64,000 bases of DNA from assembly GCF_010500245.1 (NCBI RefSeq), contig NZ_JAAGOX010000009.1:32988-96987 (forward strand), read 5' to 3'. The stretch's first letter is position 1. Every line of letters starts with the position of its first letter. Positions 17,479 to 26,609 of this stretch are shown piece after piece. A model generated the notes under the pieces. That model did not search any database and was not told where the DNA came from. It saw only the letters and a list, made by a program, of their open reading frames with translations. The translations under genes were made by a program, and so were the position numbers. Source of the DNA: Ruegeria sp. PrR005 (lineage in GTDB: Bacteria; Pseudomonadota; Alphaproteobacteria; Rhodobacterales; Rhodobacteraceae).

Positions 17479-18234
17479 TCAGCTGGCGTAGGTCGACCCT
17501 TCACCATCCAGCACCGCCTTGACCTCGCGCAGATGCGCCTCGGCCTGGCCTGGATAGTCGTCAAGCTCCTGCGCCGTCTTCTCGGCAATCTCGTCGCTCA
17601 GCAGCCTGAGCGGGCGGCCCGTCTGCAACGCGCGGATATAGGTCTCGGCGGCGCGCTCGAAATAATAGAGCCGGTTCAGCGTATCGCCCACATCGCTGCC
17701 GATCACCAGAACGCCATGGTTGCCCATGATCATCACCCGCTTCTTCGGGTCGCTCAGCATCGAGGCACAGCGCTCGCCTTCGCTTTCGAACGCCAGCCCG
17801 CCGAATTCATCGTCGATGACATAGCGGTTGTAAAAGGTCGCGGTGTTCTGGTCGATCGGCGGCAGGGAGCTGTCGGCAAGGCTCGCCAGCACGGTGGCAA
17901 AGATCGAATGCACATGCATCACGCAACGCGCATGCGGGCAGCGGCGATGGATCGAGCCATGCAGGCCCCAGGCGGTGGGATCGGGCGCGCCCGGCATCTC
18001 CATCGTCTTGGCGTCATTGGCATCCAGCAGCAGCAGGTCCGAGGCACGGATACGCGCAAAATGCATCTGGTTGGGGTTCATCAGGAACTGCGTGCCCTCG
18101 GGGTTCACCGCTAGGCTGAAATGGTTGGCGACCCCTTCATGCATGTTCAGCCGCTCGATCCAGCGAAAGGACGCGGCCAGATCGACACGCTCCTGCCAAT
18201 GGTCGATATTGGGACGCAGGCTGGTGACGGACAT
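17479..18234 (-). CDS. Class II aldolase/adducin family protein
   Basis: 251 residues from the ATG at 18234, preceded by CAGGAGA. The core shows the zinc-site histidines in GSIHRRCPHARCVMHVHS, and a later MGNHGVLVIG that contributes a third histidine, as in the fuculose-phosphate aldolase/adducin fold. N-terminal MHEGVANHFSLAV is typical of the decarboxylating/aldol branch with unknown substrates. It is divergent from a LysR regulator with 119 bases between, suggesting that the regulator controls it. Confidence 0.88.
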   Translation of the reverse strand: MSVTSLRPNIDHWQERVDLAASFRWIERLNMHEGVANHFSLAVNPEGTQFLMNPNQMHFARIRASDLLLLDANDAKTMEMPGAPDPTAWGLHGSIHRRCPHARCVMHVHSIFATVLASLADSSLPPIDQNTATFYNRYVIDDEFGGLAFESEGERCASMLSDPKKRVMIMGNHGVLVIGSDVGDTLNRLYYFERAAETYIRALQTGRPLRLLSDEIAEKTAQELDDYPGQAEAHLREVKAVLDGEGSTYAS

Positions 18235-18353
18235 GGGTCTCTCCTGTTGTCGGGTGGCATATGGATTGCCCAAAACCTGCCTTTTGACATCAGATTTGAC
18301 CAACGAAAAATTCGCCCGTTTCGCATTAGGAATACTTATGGCAAGGTTATGGG

Positions 18354-19226
18354 ATGCAGAACCCCCTCCCCCCGCTGGGCTGGTTGCGGACCTTCGAGGC
18401 CGCCGCCCGCCACCTGTCCTTTACCGGCGCCGCGCGCGATCTGAACATGACGCAAAGCGCGGTCAGCCAGCAGATCAAGGCGCTGGAATCGCACCTTAGG
18501 CAGCCGCTGTTTCACCGCCGCCCCCGGGCGCTGGAACTGACCGAGGCCGGGATCACCTATCTGCCGGTGGTGCGCGAGGCGTTCCGCACCCTGATCCGGG
18601 GCACCCGCGCGGTGACGGGCGACCATCAGAACACGGTGCAGGTGCAATGCAACATCACCTTCGCGGTCAACTGGCTGGGCCCGCGCCTGCCCTGGTTCCG
18701 CGTCCAGCATCCGGATGTGCGCTTGAACATCTTCACAGAGCTTTGGGAACCCCGCGAAATGGCCGAGGGCGCGGCGGTCGAGATCCGCTATTCCCTGCGA
18801 CCGGCGGATACGGTGCGGACCGAGCTGCTGACAACGGATCGCTATTTCCCGGTCTGTGTTCCGGGCTATCCGGTCACTCTGGACAACCTGCATGAACAGC
18901 CGCTCTACGACTGTTCGAACCTGCTGTCGAACTGGGCAAGCTGGGCCGAAGACGTGGGCCTGCCTTGGCCCAACCCGCCGATCACCTATGCCACCACCTA
19001 TATGGTCGGGCTTTCCGTGGCCATGGCCGGGGGCGGGTTGTGCATGGGGCACAAGGTGATCGTGTCGCGCCTGATGGCCGAAGGACGCCTGATCGCCCCT
19101 TTCGACCACAGCGTGCTGATGCCCGAGGCCTATTACCTGCTTTTGTCACCACAGGCCGAGGAGACACCCGGCGCGGTGGCCTTTGCCAACTGGATCCGGG
19201 CCGAAATCGCCCGCGAGGCCGGGTGA
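18354..19226 (+). CDS. LysR-type transcriptional regulator (GcvA-like)
   Basis: 290 residues. The N-terminal winged helix-turn-helix is clear: WLRTFEAAARHLSFTGAA, then LNMTQSAVSQQIKALE. The C-terminal effector domain follows to the end. The RTFEAAARHLSFT type resembles GcvA-like LysR proteins. It is divergent from the class II aldolase gene, the classic arrangement for a LysR activator and its target. The effector is unknown. Confidence 0.92.
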   Translation: MQNPLPPLGWLRTFEAAARHLSFTGAARDLNMTQSAVSQQIKALESHLRQPLFHRRPRALELTEAGITYLPVVREAFRTLIRGTRAVTGDHQNTVQVQCNITFAVNWLGPRLPWFRVQHPDVRLNIFTELWEPREMAEGAAVEIRYSLRPADTVRTELLTTDRYFPVCVPGYPVTLDNLHEQPLYDCSNLLSNWASWAEDVGLPWPNPPITYATTYMVGLSVAMAGGGLCMGHKVIVSRLMAEGRLIAPFDHSVLMPEAYYLLLSPQAEETPGAVAFANWIRAEIAREAG

Positions 19227-19293
19227 TCCGGGAAAGGGGCGCTCCCGCCCGTCGTCGATGCCGCTGACGCGGCACCTCCTCCCGTTGGGCCGG

Positions 19294-19316
19294 GCAGCGC
19301 GCCCGGGGCGCGCTGC
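19294..19316. terminator. Hairpin between convergent LysR and VOC genes
   Basis: A GC-rich inverted repeat (GCAGCGCG with CGCGCTGC around CCCGGGG) lies just after the VOC stop, in the convergent gap. It lacks a U-run in either direction, so termination is only likely, not shown. Confidence 0.4.
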
Positions 19317-19318
19317 GG

Positions 19319-19747
19319 TCAGGCGCTGTCCTTGGGCCGGCTCGGCACCCAGGCATAGCCATTGTCGCACAGGATATAGGCCTCACGCAGACCATGCGGC
19401 TTGTCGGTCGGGACCTGCAAGACCGTCGCGCCAAACCCCTCGGCCCGCGCCACCGCCCTATCGGGATCGCTGTCATAGAGCCTGATTTCGATCCCCGTCC
19501 CGCGCGGCGGGTTTTCTGGCAAAAGCCCCAGCATCGGGTTGGCGTGATAGGTGCCGTCGCTGTGCAACTGGAACACCTGATCTCCATAAGTGACGATAGC
19601 GAAATCCGCCGTAACCTGATGCGATTGCATCCTGAACACCGCCTCCAGAAAGGCACATTCCGCCGGAACGTCCCGTACCAGCAGGTTCAGCCCGATCCCC
19701 TTGAGCGACCGCCCGAACCCATCCGCATCTATCGTGTCATAATCCAT
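19319..19747 (-). CDS. Glyoxalase/bleomycin-resistance (VOC) family protein
   Basis: 142 residues from the ATG at 19747; the open frame extends further upstream but lies over the ade start. The beginning GIGLNLLVRDVPAECAFLEAVF and the end ILCDNGYAWVPSRP are typical of a single VOC module of beta-alpha-beta-beta-beta repeats with metal-binding positions. Family reactions range from lactoylglutathione lyase to dioxygenases; the substrate is not evident. It is divergent from adenine deaminase. Confidence 0.75.
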   Translation of the reverse strand: MDYDTIDADGFGRSLKGIGLNLLVRDVPAECAFLEAVFRMQSHQVTADFAIVTYGDQVFQLHSDGTYHANPMLGLLPENPPRGTGIEIRLYDSDPDRAVARAEGFGATVLQVPTDKPHGLREAYILCDNGYAWVPSRPKDSA

Positions 19748-19859
19748 TCCGGCAGGGTTCTGCCGACCGCCCGCCGCTGTCAAGCAGGCAAAGACGAAGC
19801 TTTGATGAAACCCTTTCGGCGGGGCTTGCACCCGGTCGCGGTTTCGGAAAAGCTGCGCC

Positions 19860-21662
19860 ATGGAACACAAGACTTTCTCAGCTTGGGCCGATGTGGCCCC
19901 CCGTCTGGTCGCGGTCGCCGCAGGCCGTGAACCGGCGGACATGATCATCCGCGATGGTATCTGGATCAACGTGCACACGCGCGAGGCGCTGCCCGGCCAC
20001 TCCATCGCCATTGCCGAAGGGCGGATTGCCTTTGTCGGCCCCGATGCCAGCCATTGCACCGGCCCGGAAACCCGGATCATCGAGGCGAATGGGCGTTACA
20101 TGATCCCCGGTCTTTGCGACGGGCATATGCATATCGAAAGCGGGATGCTGACCCCGGCCGAGTTTGCCGCCGCCGTCATCCCGCATGGCACCACCACCAT
20201 GTTCACCGACCCGCACGAGATCGCCAATGTCCTTGGCCTCGCGGGTGTGCGGATGATGCATGACGAGGCGCTGATGCAGCCCGTCAACATCTTTACCCAG
20301 ATGCCCTCCTGCGCGCCCTCGGCGCCGGGGCTGGAAACCACCGGGTATGAGATCACGCCCGAGGATGTGGCCGAGGCGATGACCTGGCCCGGCATCATCG
20401 GGCTGGGCGAGATGATGAACTTTCCCGGCGTCACCAATGCCGACCCCAAGATGCTGGCCGAGATCGCCGCCACCCAGCGCGCGGGCAAGACGGTGGGCGG
20501 GCATTACGCCTCGCCCGATCTGGGCCCCGCCTTTGCCGCCTATGTAGCGGGCGGCCCGGCCGACGATCACGAAGGCACCTGCGAGGCCGATGCCATCGCC
20601 CGGGTCCGGCAGGGCATGCGCAGCATGATGCGGCTGGGCAGCGCCTGGTATGACGTGGAAACCCAGATCACCGCGGTGACAGAAAAGGGGCTCGATCCGC
20701 GCAACTTCATCCTGTGTACCGACGATTGCCATTCAGCCACGCTGGTAAACGACGGGCATATGAACCGGGTCGTGCGCCATGCCATCGCCTGTGGCTGCGA
20801 CCCGCTGGTGGCGCTGCAAATGGCGACGATCAACACCGCCACCCATTTCGGGCTGGAGCGCGAGTTGGGCTCGACCGCACCCGGTCGCCGGGCCGATGTG
20901 ATCCTCACCTCGGACCTGCGGGAACTCCCCATCGAACTGGTGATCGCACGCGGGCAGGTGGTGGCCGAAAACGGCAAGATCACCGTCGATTGCCCACATT
21001 ACAACTGGCCCGACACCGCCCGGAACACCGTGCATTTGGGCCATGCGCTCAGCGCGACAGATTTCGAGATCAAGGCCCCCACCGGCGCCAACCGGGTGCG
21101 CGCCAATGTGATCGGCGTGGTGGAAAACCAGGCCCCCACCAAGGCGCTCAAGGCGGAACTGCCAATCATCGGCGGGCTGGTCGAAGGCGAAGGAGATGTC
21201 TGCCAGATCGCGCTGGTCGAACGCCATCGCGCCACCGGCGGCGTCACCAACGCCTTTGTCTCTGGTTTCGGCTATCAGGGCCGCATGGCCATGGCCTCGA
21301 CCGTGGCGCATGACAGCCACCACATGATCGTGGTGGGCACCGACCGCGAGCAGATGGCGCTGGCCGCGAACCGGCTGGCCGAGGTCGGCGGCGGCATCAC
21401 CATCTGGCGCGAGGGCCGGGAACTGGCGCTGGTGGAACTGCCTATCGCCGGTCTGATGTCCGACAGCCCCGCCGCCCAGGTCGCCGCCAAGGCGCAGAAG
21501 ATGGTCGACGCGATGGTTACCTGCGGCTGCACGCTGAACAACGCCTATATGCAACACTCGCTGCTGGCACTGGTGGTGATCCCGGAACTGCGCATCTCGG
21601 ACCTGGGGCTGGTCGATGTCCGCACCTTTGAAAAGATTGACCTGCTGGAACCGCTCGCATGA
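19860..21662 (+). CDS. ade: Adenine deaminase
   Basis: 600 residues. The amidohydrolase metal motif is CDGHMHIESGMLTP, and later DDCHSATLVNDGHMN supplies further metal ligands; the C-terminal domain begins VEGEGDVCQIALVERH, as in bacterial Ade. The enzyme deaminates adenine to hypoxanthine. Its stop overlaps the start of amn by 4 bases, and AMP nucleosidase makes adenine, so the two form a purine salvage path from AMP to hypoxanthine. An SD is weak but this ATG gives a family-typical N-terminus. Confidence 0.95.
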   Translation: MEHKTFSAWADVAPRLVAVAAGREPADMIIRDGIWINVHTREALPGHSIAIAEGRIAFVGPDASHCTGPETRIIEANGRYMIPGLCDGHMHIESGMLTPAEFAAAVIPHGTTTMFTDPHEIANVLGLAGVRMMHDEALMQPVNIFTQMPSCAPSAPGLETTGYEITPEDVAEAMTWPGIIGLGEMMNFPGVTNADPKMLAEIAATQRAGKTVGGHYASPDLGPAFAAYVAGGPADDHEGTCEADAIARVRQGMRSMMRLGSAWYDVETQITAVTEKGLDPRNFILCTDDCHSATLVNDGHMNRVVRHAIACGCDPLVALQMATINTATHFGLERELGSTAPGRRADVILTSDLRELPIELVIARGQVVAENGKITVDCPHYNWPDTARNTVHLGHALSATDFEIKAPTGANRVRANVIGVVENQAPTKALKAELPIIGGLVEGEGDVCQIALVERHRATGGVTNAFVSGFGYQGRMAMASTVAHDSHHMIVVGTDREQMALAANRLAEVGGGITIWREGRELALVELPIAGLMSDSPAAQVAAKAQKMVDAMVTCGCTLNNAYMQHSLLALVVIPELRISDLGLVDVRTFEKIDLLEPLA

Positions 21663-23122
21663 CGCAACTGATCACCCCAAAGGCCCCGGAACCGGCCCTC
21701 TTCACCGATGCGGCAGAGGCCGTCGCAAGGTTGGAACAGCTCTATGCTCAGGCAACCGGGTTCCTGTGCGACAGCTTCACCACCGCCATGCAAGGCGCCG
21801 AGGCGGGCACCCGCTATCGCGCCTATTACCCCGAGATCCGCTTTTCCACCTCCTCATACGCTCAGGTCGACAGCCGGCTCAGCTATGGCCATGTCTCGCA
21901 CCCCGGCACCCATGCCACCTCGGTCACCCGGCCCGATCTGTTCCGGTCCTATCTGACTCAGCAGATCGGCCTGTTGATCCGCAACCATGGCCAACCCGTG
22001 CAGATCGGCCCGTCATCCACCCCGATCCCGCTGCATTTCGCGGTGGCCAACGCCCCCGATCTGGTGGTTCCACACGAGGGCGCCGCCGGTTTCACCCTGC
22101 GCGACGTGTTCGACGTGCCCGATCTGGCCACCACCAATGACGATATCGTCAACGGCACCCATGTGTCCGATGACGGCTCGGGCCCGCTGTCGCTGTTCAC
22201 CGCGCAGCGGGTGGATTACTCGCTCGCCCGGCTGGCGCATTACACCGCCACCGACCCGGCGCATTTCCAGAACCACGTCCTGTTTACCAACTACCAGTTC
22301 TATGTCTCCGAGTTCGAAGCCTATGCCCGCGCCCAGCTGGCCGATCCCGACAGCGGCTACACCAGCTTTGTCAGCACCGGCAATGTCAAGATCACCACGG
22401 CCGATGCGCCGCTGGATACGCCCGCCAAGCTGCCGCAGATGCCGTCGTATCACTTGAAACGCGCCGACGGCTCGGGCATCACCCTGGTCAATATCGGCGT
22501 CGGCCCGTCGAACGCCAAGACCGCGACCGACCATATCGCCGTGCTGCGCCCGCATGCCTGGCTAATGGTTGGCCATTGCGCCGGGCTCAGGAACACCCAG
22601 GCGCTGGGCGACTTCGTACTGGCCCATGCCTATCTGCGCGAGGATCACGTGCTGGATGACGACCTGCCGGTCTGGGTGCCGATCCCGGCACTGGCCGAGA
22701 TCCAGATCGCCCTGGAACAGGCCGTGGCCGAGGTAACCGAGCTTAGCGGTTATGACCTGAAACAGATCATGCGCACCGGCACCGTCGCCACCATCGACAA
22801 CCGCAACTGGGAACTGCGCGACCAGTCCGGCCCGGTGCAACGCCTCAGCCAGTCGCGCGCCGTGGCGCTCGATATGGAAAGCGCCACCATCGCCGCAAAC
22901 GGCTATCGGTTCCGGGTTCCCTATGGCACGCTTCTCTGTGTCAGCGACAAACCGCTGCATGGTGAATTGAAGCTTCCCGGCATGGCGTCGTCCTTCTATA
23001 CCACCCAGGTCAGCCGCCATCTGCGCATCGGAATCCGGGCGATGGAGGCGCTGCGCGGCATGCCGCTGGAACGCCTGCACAGTCGAAAACTGCGCTCTTT
23101 CGACGAAACTGCCTTCCTCTGA
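21659..23122 (+). CDS. amn: AMP nucleosidase
   Basis: 487 residues, the full bacterial AMP nucleosidase length. The N-terminal regulatory domain contains YYPEIRFSTSSYAQVDSRLS; the catalytic phosphorylase-fold domain has VNIGVGPSNAKTATDHIAVL and the ALDMESATIAANGYRFRVP motif. It hydrolyses AMP to adenine and ribose-5-phosphate. The ATGA overlap with ade couples formation and removal of adenine. Confidence 0.95.
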   Translation: MTQLITPKAPEPALFTDAAEAVARLEQLYAQATGFLCDSFTTAMQGAEAGTRYRAYYPEIRFSTSSYAQVDSRLSYGHVSHPGTHATSVTRPDLFRSYLTQQIGLLIRNHGQPVQIGPSSTPIPLHFAVANAPDLVVPHEGAAGFTLRDVFDVPDLATTNDDIVNGTHVSDDGSGPLSLFTAQRVDYSLARLAHYTATDPAHFQNHVLFTNYQFYVSEFEAYARAQLADPDSGYTSFVSTGNVKITTADAPLDTPAKLPQMPSYHLKRADGSGITLVNIGVGPSNAKTATDHIAVLRPHAWLMVGHCAGLRNTQALGDFVLAHAYLREDHVLDDDLPVWVPIPALAEIQIALEQAVAEVTELSGYDLKQIMRTGTVATIDNRNWELRDQSGPVQRLSQSRAVALDMESATIAANGYRFRVPYGTLLCVSDKPLHGELKLPGMASSFYTTQVSRHLRIGIRAMEALRGMPLERLHSRKLRSFDETAFL

Positions 23123-23254
23123 CCGCGAAAAAACGCCGAAATCCCCATATTTTTGGGTTTTTCGTCGCTACTATTCGTTGTGTTTGATCACAAGATACAG
23201 TTAGATTGCCGCGATGAGGCCCAATGGATCGGGCACGAAAAAGGAGACCAAGAA

Positions 23255-23542
23255 ATGGCAAAGCCTATGACCAAGACTCAACTCGTTGCCGCACTGGCCG
23301 AGGAAATGGGCAGTGATAAGAAAACCGCCGGCATGGCGCTGGACGCCATCGGCGCGCTGATCACCCGCGAAGTGGCAGGCGGTGGCGCTGTCACCCTGCC
23401 GGGCGTCGGCAAGATCTATTGCCGCGAGCGCCCCGAGCGTCAGGTCCGCAACCCGGCCACCGGCGAGACCTTTACCAAGGAAGCCGACAAGGTCGTCAAG
23501 GTGACCATCGCCAAGGCGCTGAAAGACAGCGTCAACGGCTGA
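23255..23542 (+). CDS. HU-like histone-family DNA-binding protein
   Basis: 95 residues from the ATG at 23255 behind AAGGAGA. It has the HU/IHF fold pattern: MTKTQLVAALAEEMG, the central GVGKIYCRERPERQVRNPATGE arm (with P in the DNA-intercalating loop) and the C-terminal helix VVKVTIAKALKDSV. It is lower in basic residues than standard HupB. It should bind and bend DNA in the nucleoid. A strong terminator follows, so it is monocistronic. Confidence 0.9.
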   Translation: MAKPMTKTQLVAALAEEMGSDKKTAGMALDAIGALITREVAGGGAVTLPGVGKIYCRERPERQVRNPATGETFTKEADKVVKVTIAKALKDSVNG

Positions 23543-23563
23543 TCCGCACCGGACCCGAACGAC

Positions 23564-23588
23564 AAGGCCGCCCACGGGGCGGCCTTTT
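23564..23588 (+). terminator. Rho-independent terminator of the HU-like gene
   Basis: AAGGCCGCCC, a 3-base loop and GGGCGGCCTTTTT; ten paired bases and a U-run 20 bases after the stop. Confidence 0.9.
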
Positions 23589-23726
23589 TCGTTGGGCAAT
23601 GTCGCAAAATCGGGTCGATCCGCAAGGCGGGGCTTAGCTGACTTTAAATGAGCACCTGCCGCAGATCACATTGATCCCTCACGCGGTGCAGGTGGACTGA
23701 TGTCACAAGAATCTCTGGCTATCTTT

Positions 23727-24893
23727 TCAGCTGGCAACCTGTGCCGATGAAACGGTTCGCCGAAAAACCCAAAATGCCATAATGGCGAGAAAAACCATGC
23801 CCCCGCCCATGACAAAAGCCACGTTCACATCGCCCAGATAATCCGAAAGCCCCCCGGCCAGTGTCGGAGCGATCATCATGATCAGATAGTACATCGAGTA
23901 GAAAACGCCGGTACCGAAGGCACGCGCTTCGGCAGAAAGAACCAGGCTTGGCAGCGCGACCAATGGCCCAGGTGCCAATCCGGCAAACAAACCGCCCAAG
24001 ACAAGCGTCGCAGGGACATAGGCTTCCGGGAGATAGAGAACCGCTGGAAAAACCATCATCTTGCCAGCCAGGCTTGCCAGAATGACCCAATTTGCGCGCC
24101 CGGTCCGATCTGCCAGCCATCCGCCCAACGGAATGGAGAGAGAGGCCGCGAATATGTAGAGACTTATGGCGGAACTTGCGGCGGTGATCGGCATCCCGCG
24201 ATCTGCCAGAACTAGCGTGCCAAAGCTGAAGATCATGGCGAATGCGGCATTGTAGAGCGCCCATAGCGCCGCAGCCAATGCCAGCGGTGTCCAGGGAAGA
24301 GAGGTGAATTTGATCGGCGCATTGCCGGTTACTGCACCCTCGGGTGCCTTGTAGATAACCACAAAAGACAAAAGCGCGAGAACCGAACAGATCGTCAACA
24401 CGGTCCATGCTGTCTGGAGATCGGTGCTGGCAGCCAGCGCGGGAAGTATCAGCAGGCTCAGACCGATCCCGATTGGCCAGGAACTTATGAAGATCGCCAA
24501 AGCCGTTGAAACAGCCCGCCCTGCGAACCAGTCGATGACCATTTTGGTCATCAGGACGTTCAGAACGACTCCGCCTGCTCCAGAGACAATTCTGCCCGCC
24601 ACGGCCCATCCCAAGTTTGAAGCATAGGCCACCATCACGCCACCCAGAACCATCAGCACCAGACTGGTTGCAACCGTCCGCTTGTCGCCAAACCAGGTCG
24701 CCACCGCACCGCCACCAATCGCAACAATGACCCCGGGGCCAAGGTAGAGACCGATCAAAAGACCGATATCTGTCAGGGTAATAGCGAGACTTTCCATGAT
24801 GAATGGGGACAAGGCCGCTATCGATTGGAATTGGACCGCCATCACCGTTCGCGCAAAGAACAGCACTAACAGAATAATCCATCGCATCGGCAT
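23727..24893 (-). CDS. Major facilitator superfamily transporter
   Basis: 388 residues with about 12 hydrophobic segments, starting MPMRWIILLVLFFARTVMAV. The loop between segments 2 and 3 carries the GDKRTVATS variant of the MFS signature, and DRTGRANWVILAS is the symmetric motif in the second half. AAGGA lies about eight bases ahead of the start. The pattern resembles the CynX/NimT or OFA-like branches, but I cannot name the substrate. Codon use looks less GC-biased at third positions than neighbours, so horizontal acquisition is possible. Confidence 0.85.
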   Translation of the reverse strand: MPMRWIILLVLFFARTVMAVQFQSIAALSPFIMESLAITLTDIGLLIGLYLGPGVIVAIGGGAVATWFGDKRTVATSLVLMVLGGVMVAYASNLGWAVAGRIVSGAGGVVLNVLMTKMVIDWFAGRAVSTALAIFISSWPIGIGLSLLILPALAASTDLQTAWTVLTICSVLALLSFVVIYKAPEGAVTGNAPIKFTSLPWTPLALAAALWALYNAAFAMIFSFGTLVLADRGMPITAASSAISLYIFAASLSIPLGGWLADRTGRANWVILASLAGKMMVFPAVLYLPEAYVPATLVLGGLFAGLAPGPLVALPSLVLSAEARAFGTGVFYSMYYLIMMIAPTLAGGLSDYLGDVNVAFVMGGGMVFLAIMAFWVFRRTVSSAQVAS

Positions 24894-25143
24894 AGATACA
24901 TTCCTTGCAAGAACGACACGATGAAAGCTTATTAGTATGTGTCGCCCCCAGCATATGTTCGGATTTTGAAAGCAAACAAGGAATTTAAGTGGAGGCTCCT
25001 CGCGCCTCGGGGGCTTGTGCCCGCTCCGGGATCATCCAGACCAACACGGCTTCACAACATGACCTTTTTCGTCCCAAGGGACACGGATGTTTACCTCGGG
25101 CCAATTCCGGCGCAGGGTTGCGGTGCAACCCCGGAGGCCCGCC

Positions 25144-26565
25144 ATGAATGAACATCCCGTCTGGTCCTATGTCCACCGCGCTCAGGCCGATCTGCACGCG
25201 CTGTCGAATGCCGTCTGGGCCACGCCCGAGACCTGTTATGCCGAAACCCGCTCCACCGCCGCCCATGTGGCCGAGCTGAAACGCCAGGGCTTTGCCGTCA
25301 CCGAAAACGTCGCCGGCATCCCGACCGCGGTCATGGGCGAGGCCGGCGAGGGTGGCCCGGAGATCGCCTTTCTGGGCGAATACGACGCGCTGGCGGGGCT
25401 GAGCCAGGTCGCCGACCTGGCCGAGCGCAAGCCGATGGAACAGGGCGCCAACGGCCATGGTTGCGGCCATAACCTGCTGGGATCGGCGGCGATGCTGGCG
25501 GCCATCGCCCTGCGCGACTGGCTGCACGACACCGGCACTCCGGGGCGGGTGCGCTACTATGGCTGTCCCGCCGAAGAGGGCGGCGCGGGCAAGACCTTCA
25601 TGGTGCGCGATGGCGCATTCGCCGATGTCGATATCGCCATTTCCTGGCATCCGCATTCGATCCCGGCCGTGATGCTGGGCAGTTCGCTGGCCAATGCCCG
25701 CGTCGATTTCTCCTTCACCGGCCGCGCCTCGCATGCCGCCGCCTCGCCCCATCTGGGCCGCAGCGCGCTGGATGCGATGGAACTGATGAACGTGGGCGTC
25801 AACTACCTGCGCGAGCATATGCCCGACAGCGCCCGCATCCATTACGCGATCATCGACGGCGGCGGCATCTCGCCCAACGTGGTGCAGGGCCAGGCCAAGG
25901 TCCGCTACGTGGTGCGGGACAAGACCGCGCCCGAGATGCTGAAACTGCTCGCGCGGGTGCGCAAGGTGGCCCAGGGCGCCGCGCTGATGACCGAGACCGA
26001 GGTGCAGGACGAGGTGCTGGCCGCCGTGTCCAACCTGATCCCCAACGACCCGCTCTGCGCCGCCATGCAGCGCAATCTCGACCTCTTGGGTCCGCCCCCG
26101 TTCGACGATCTGGACCGCGCCTATGCCGCCCGGTTCCAGGCCACCATGACCGAGGAGGATGTCGCCACCGCTTATGAAAGCGTCGGCATGCGCCCGCGCA
26201 CCGATCTTGCCCTACCCGATTTCGTGGTGCCCGAGGGCACGCCGGTGCCCCCTCTGGCCGGATCGACCGACGTGGCCGATGTCAGCTGGGTGGTGCCCAC
26301 GGTTCAGCTTTGGGGCGCGACCTATGCCATCGGCACCCCGTTCCACTCGTGGCAGATGGTGGCCCAGGGCAAGAGCCCGCTGGCGCTGAAGGGCATGACA
26401 CACGCTGCCGCTGTCATGGCCGCGACCGGGGTCGATGTCATCCGGGACGCCGACCTGCGCAAACGCGCCTGGGACGATCTTGCCGCCCGGATCGGACCAA
26501 AGGGGTATACCTGCCCGCTACCCCCCGAGGCCGAACCGCCCATCGCCGCCATGGCCGGGAAATAA
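25144..26565 (+). CDS. M20 family amidohydrolase (AbgB-like)
   Basis: 473 residues from the ATG at 25144, six bases after CGGAGG. Metal-site motifs of peptidase family M20D are present: GHGCGHNLLG, the acidic PAEEGGAGK and SWHPHS, with the dimerisation domain around GRASHAAASPHLGRSALDA. The closest named type is p-aminobenzoyl-glutamate hydrolase subunit B; other members cleave N-acyl amino acids. It is followed 44 bases later by a TPR protein on the same strand, probably in one transcript. Confidence 0.88.
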   Translation: MNEHPVWSYVHRAQADLHALSNAVWATPETCYAETRSTAAHVAELKRQGFAVTENVAGIPTAVMGEAGEGGPEIAFLGEYDALAGLSQVADLAERKPMEQGANGHGCGHNLLGSAAMLAAIALRDWLHDTGTPGRVRYYGCPAEEGGAGKTFMVRDGAFADVDIAISWHPHSIPAVMLGSSLANARVDFSFTGRASHAAASPHLGRSALDAMELMNVGVNYLREHMPDSARIHYAIIDGGGISPNVVQGQAKVRYVVRDKTAPEMLKLLARVRKVAQGAALMTETEVQDEVLAAVSNLIPNDPLCAAMQRNLDLLGPPPFDDLDRAYAARFQATMTEEDVATAYESVGMRPRTDLALPDFVVPEGTPVPPLAGSTDVADVSWVVPTVQLWGATYAIGTPFHSWQMVAQGKSPLALKGMTHAAAVMAATGVDVIRDADLRKRAWDDLAARIGPKGYTCPLPPEAEPPIAAMAGK

Positions 26566-26609
26566 CCACTGCCCCTGCCCCTGCTGAAAACCCGATCCGG
26601 AGAACACAG

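Noticed and set aside
23123..23200. AT-rich weak inverted repeat after amn as a terminator
   Set aside because: Pairing is broken and mostly A-T; too weak to call.
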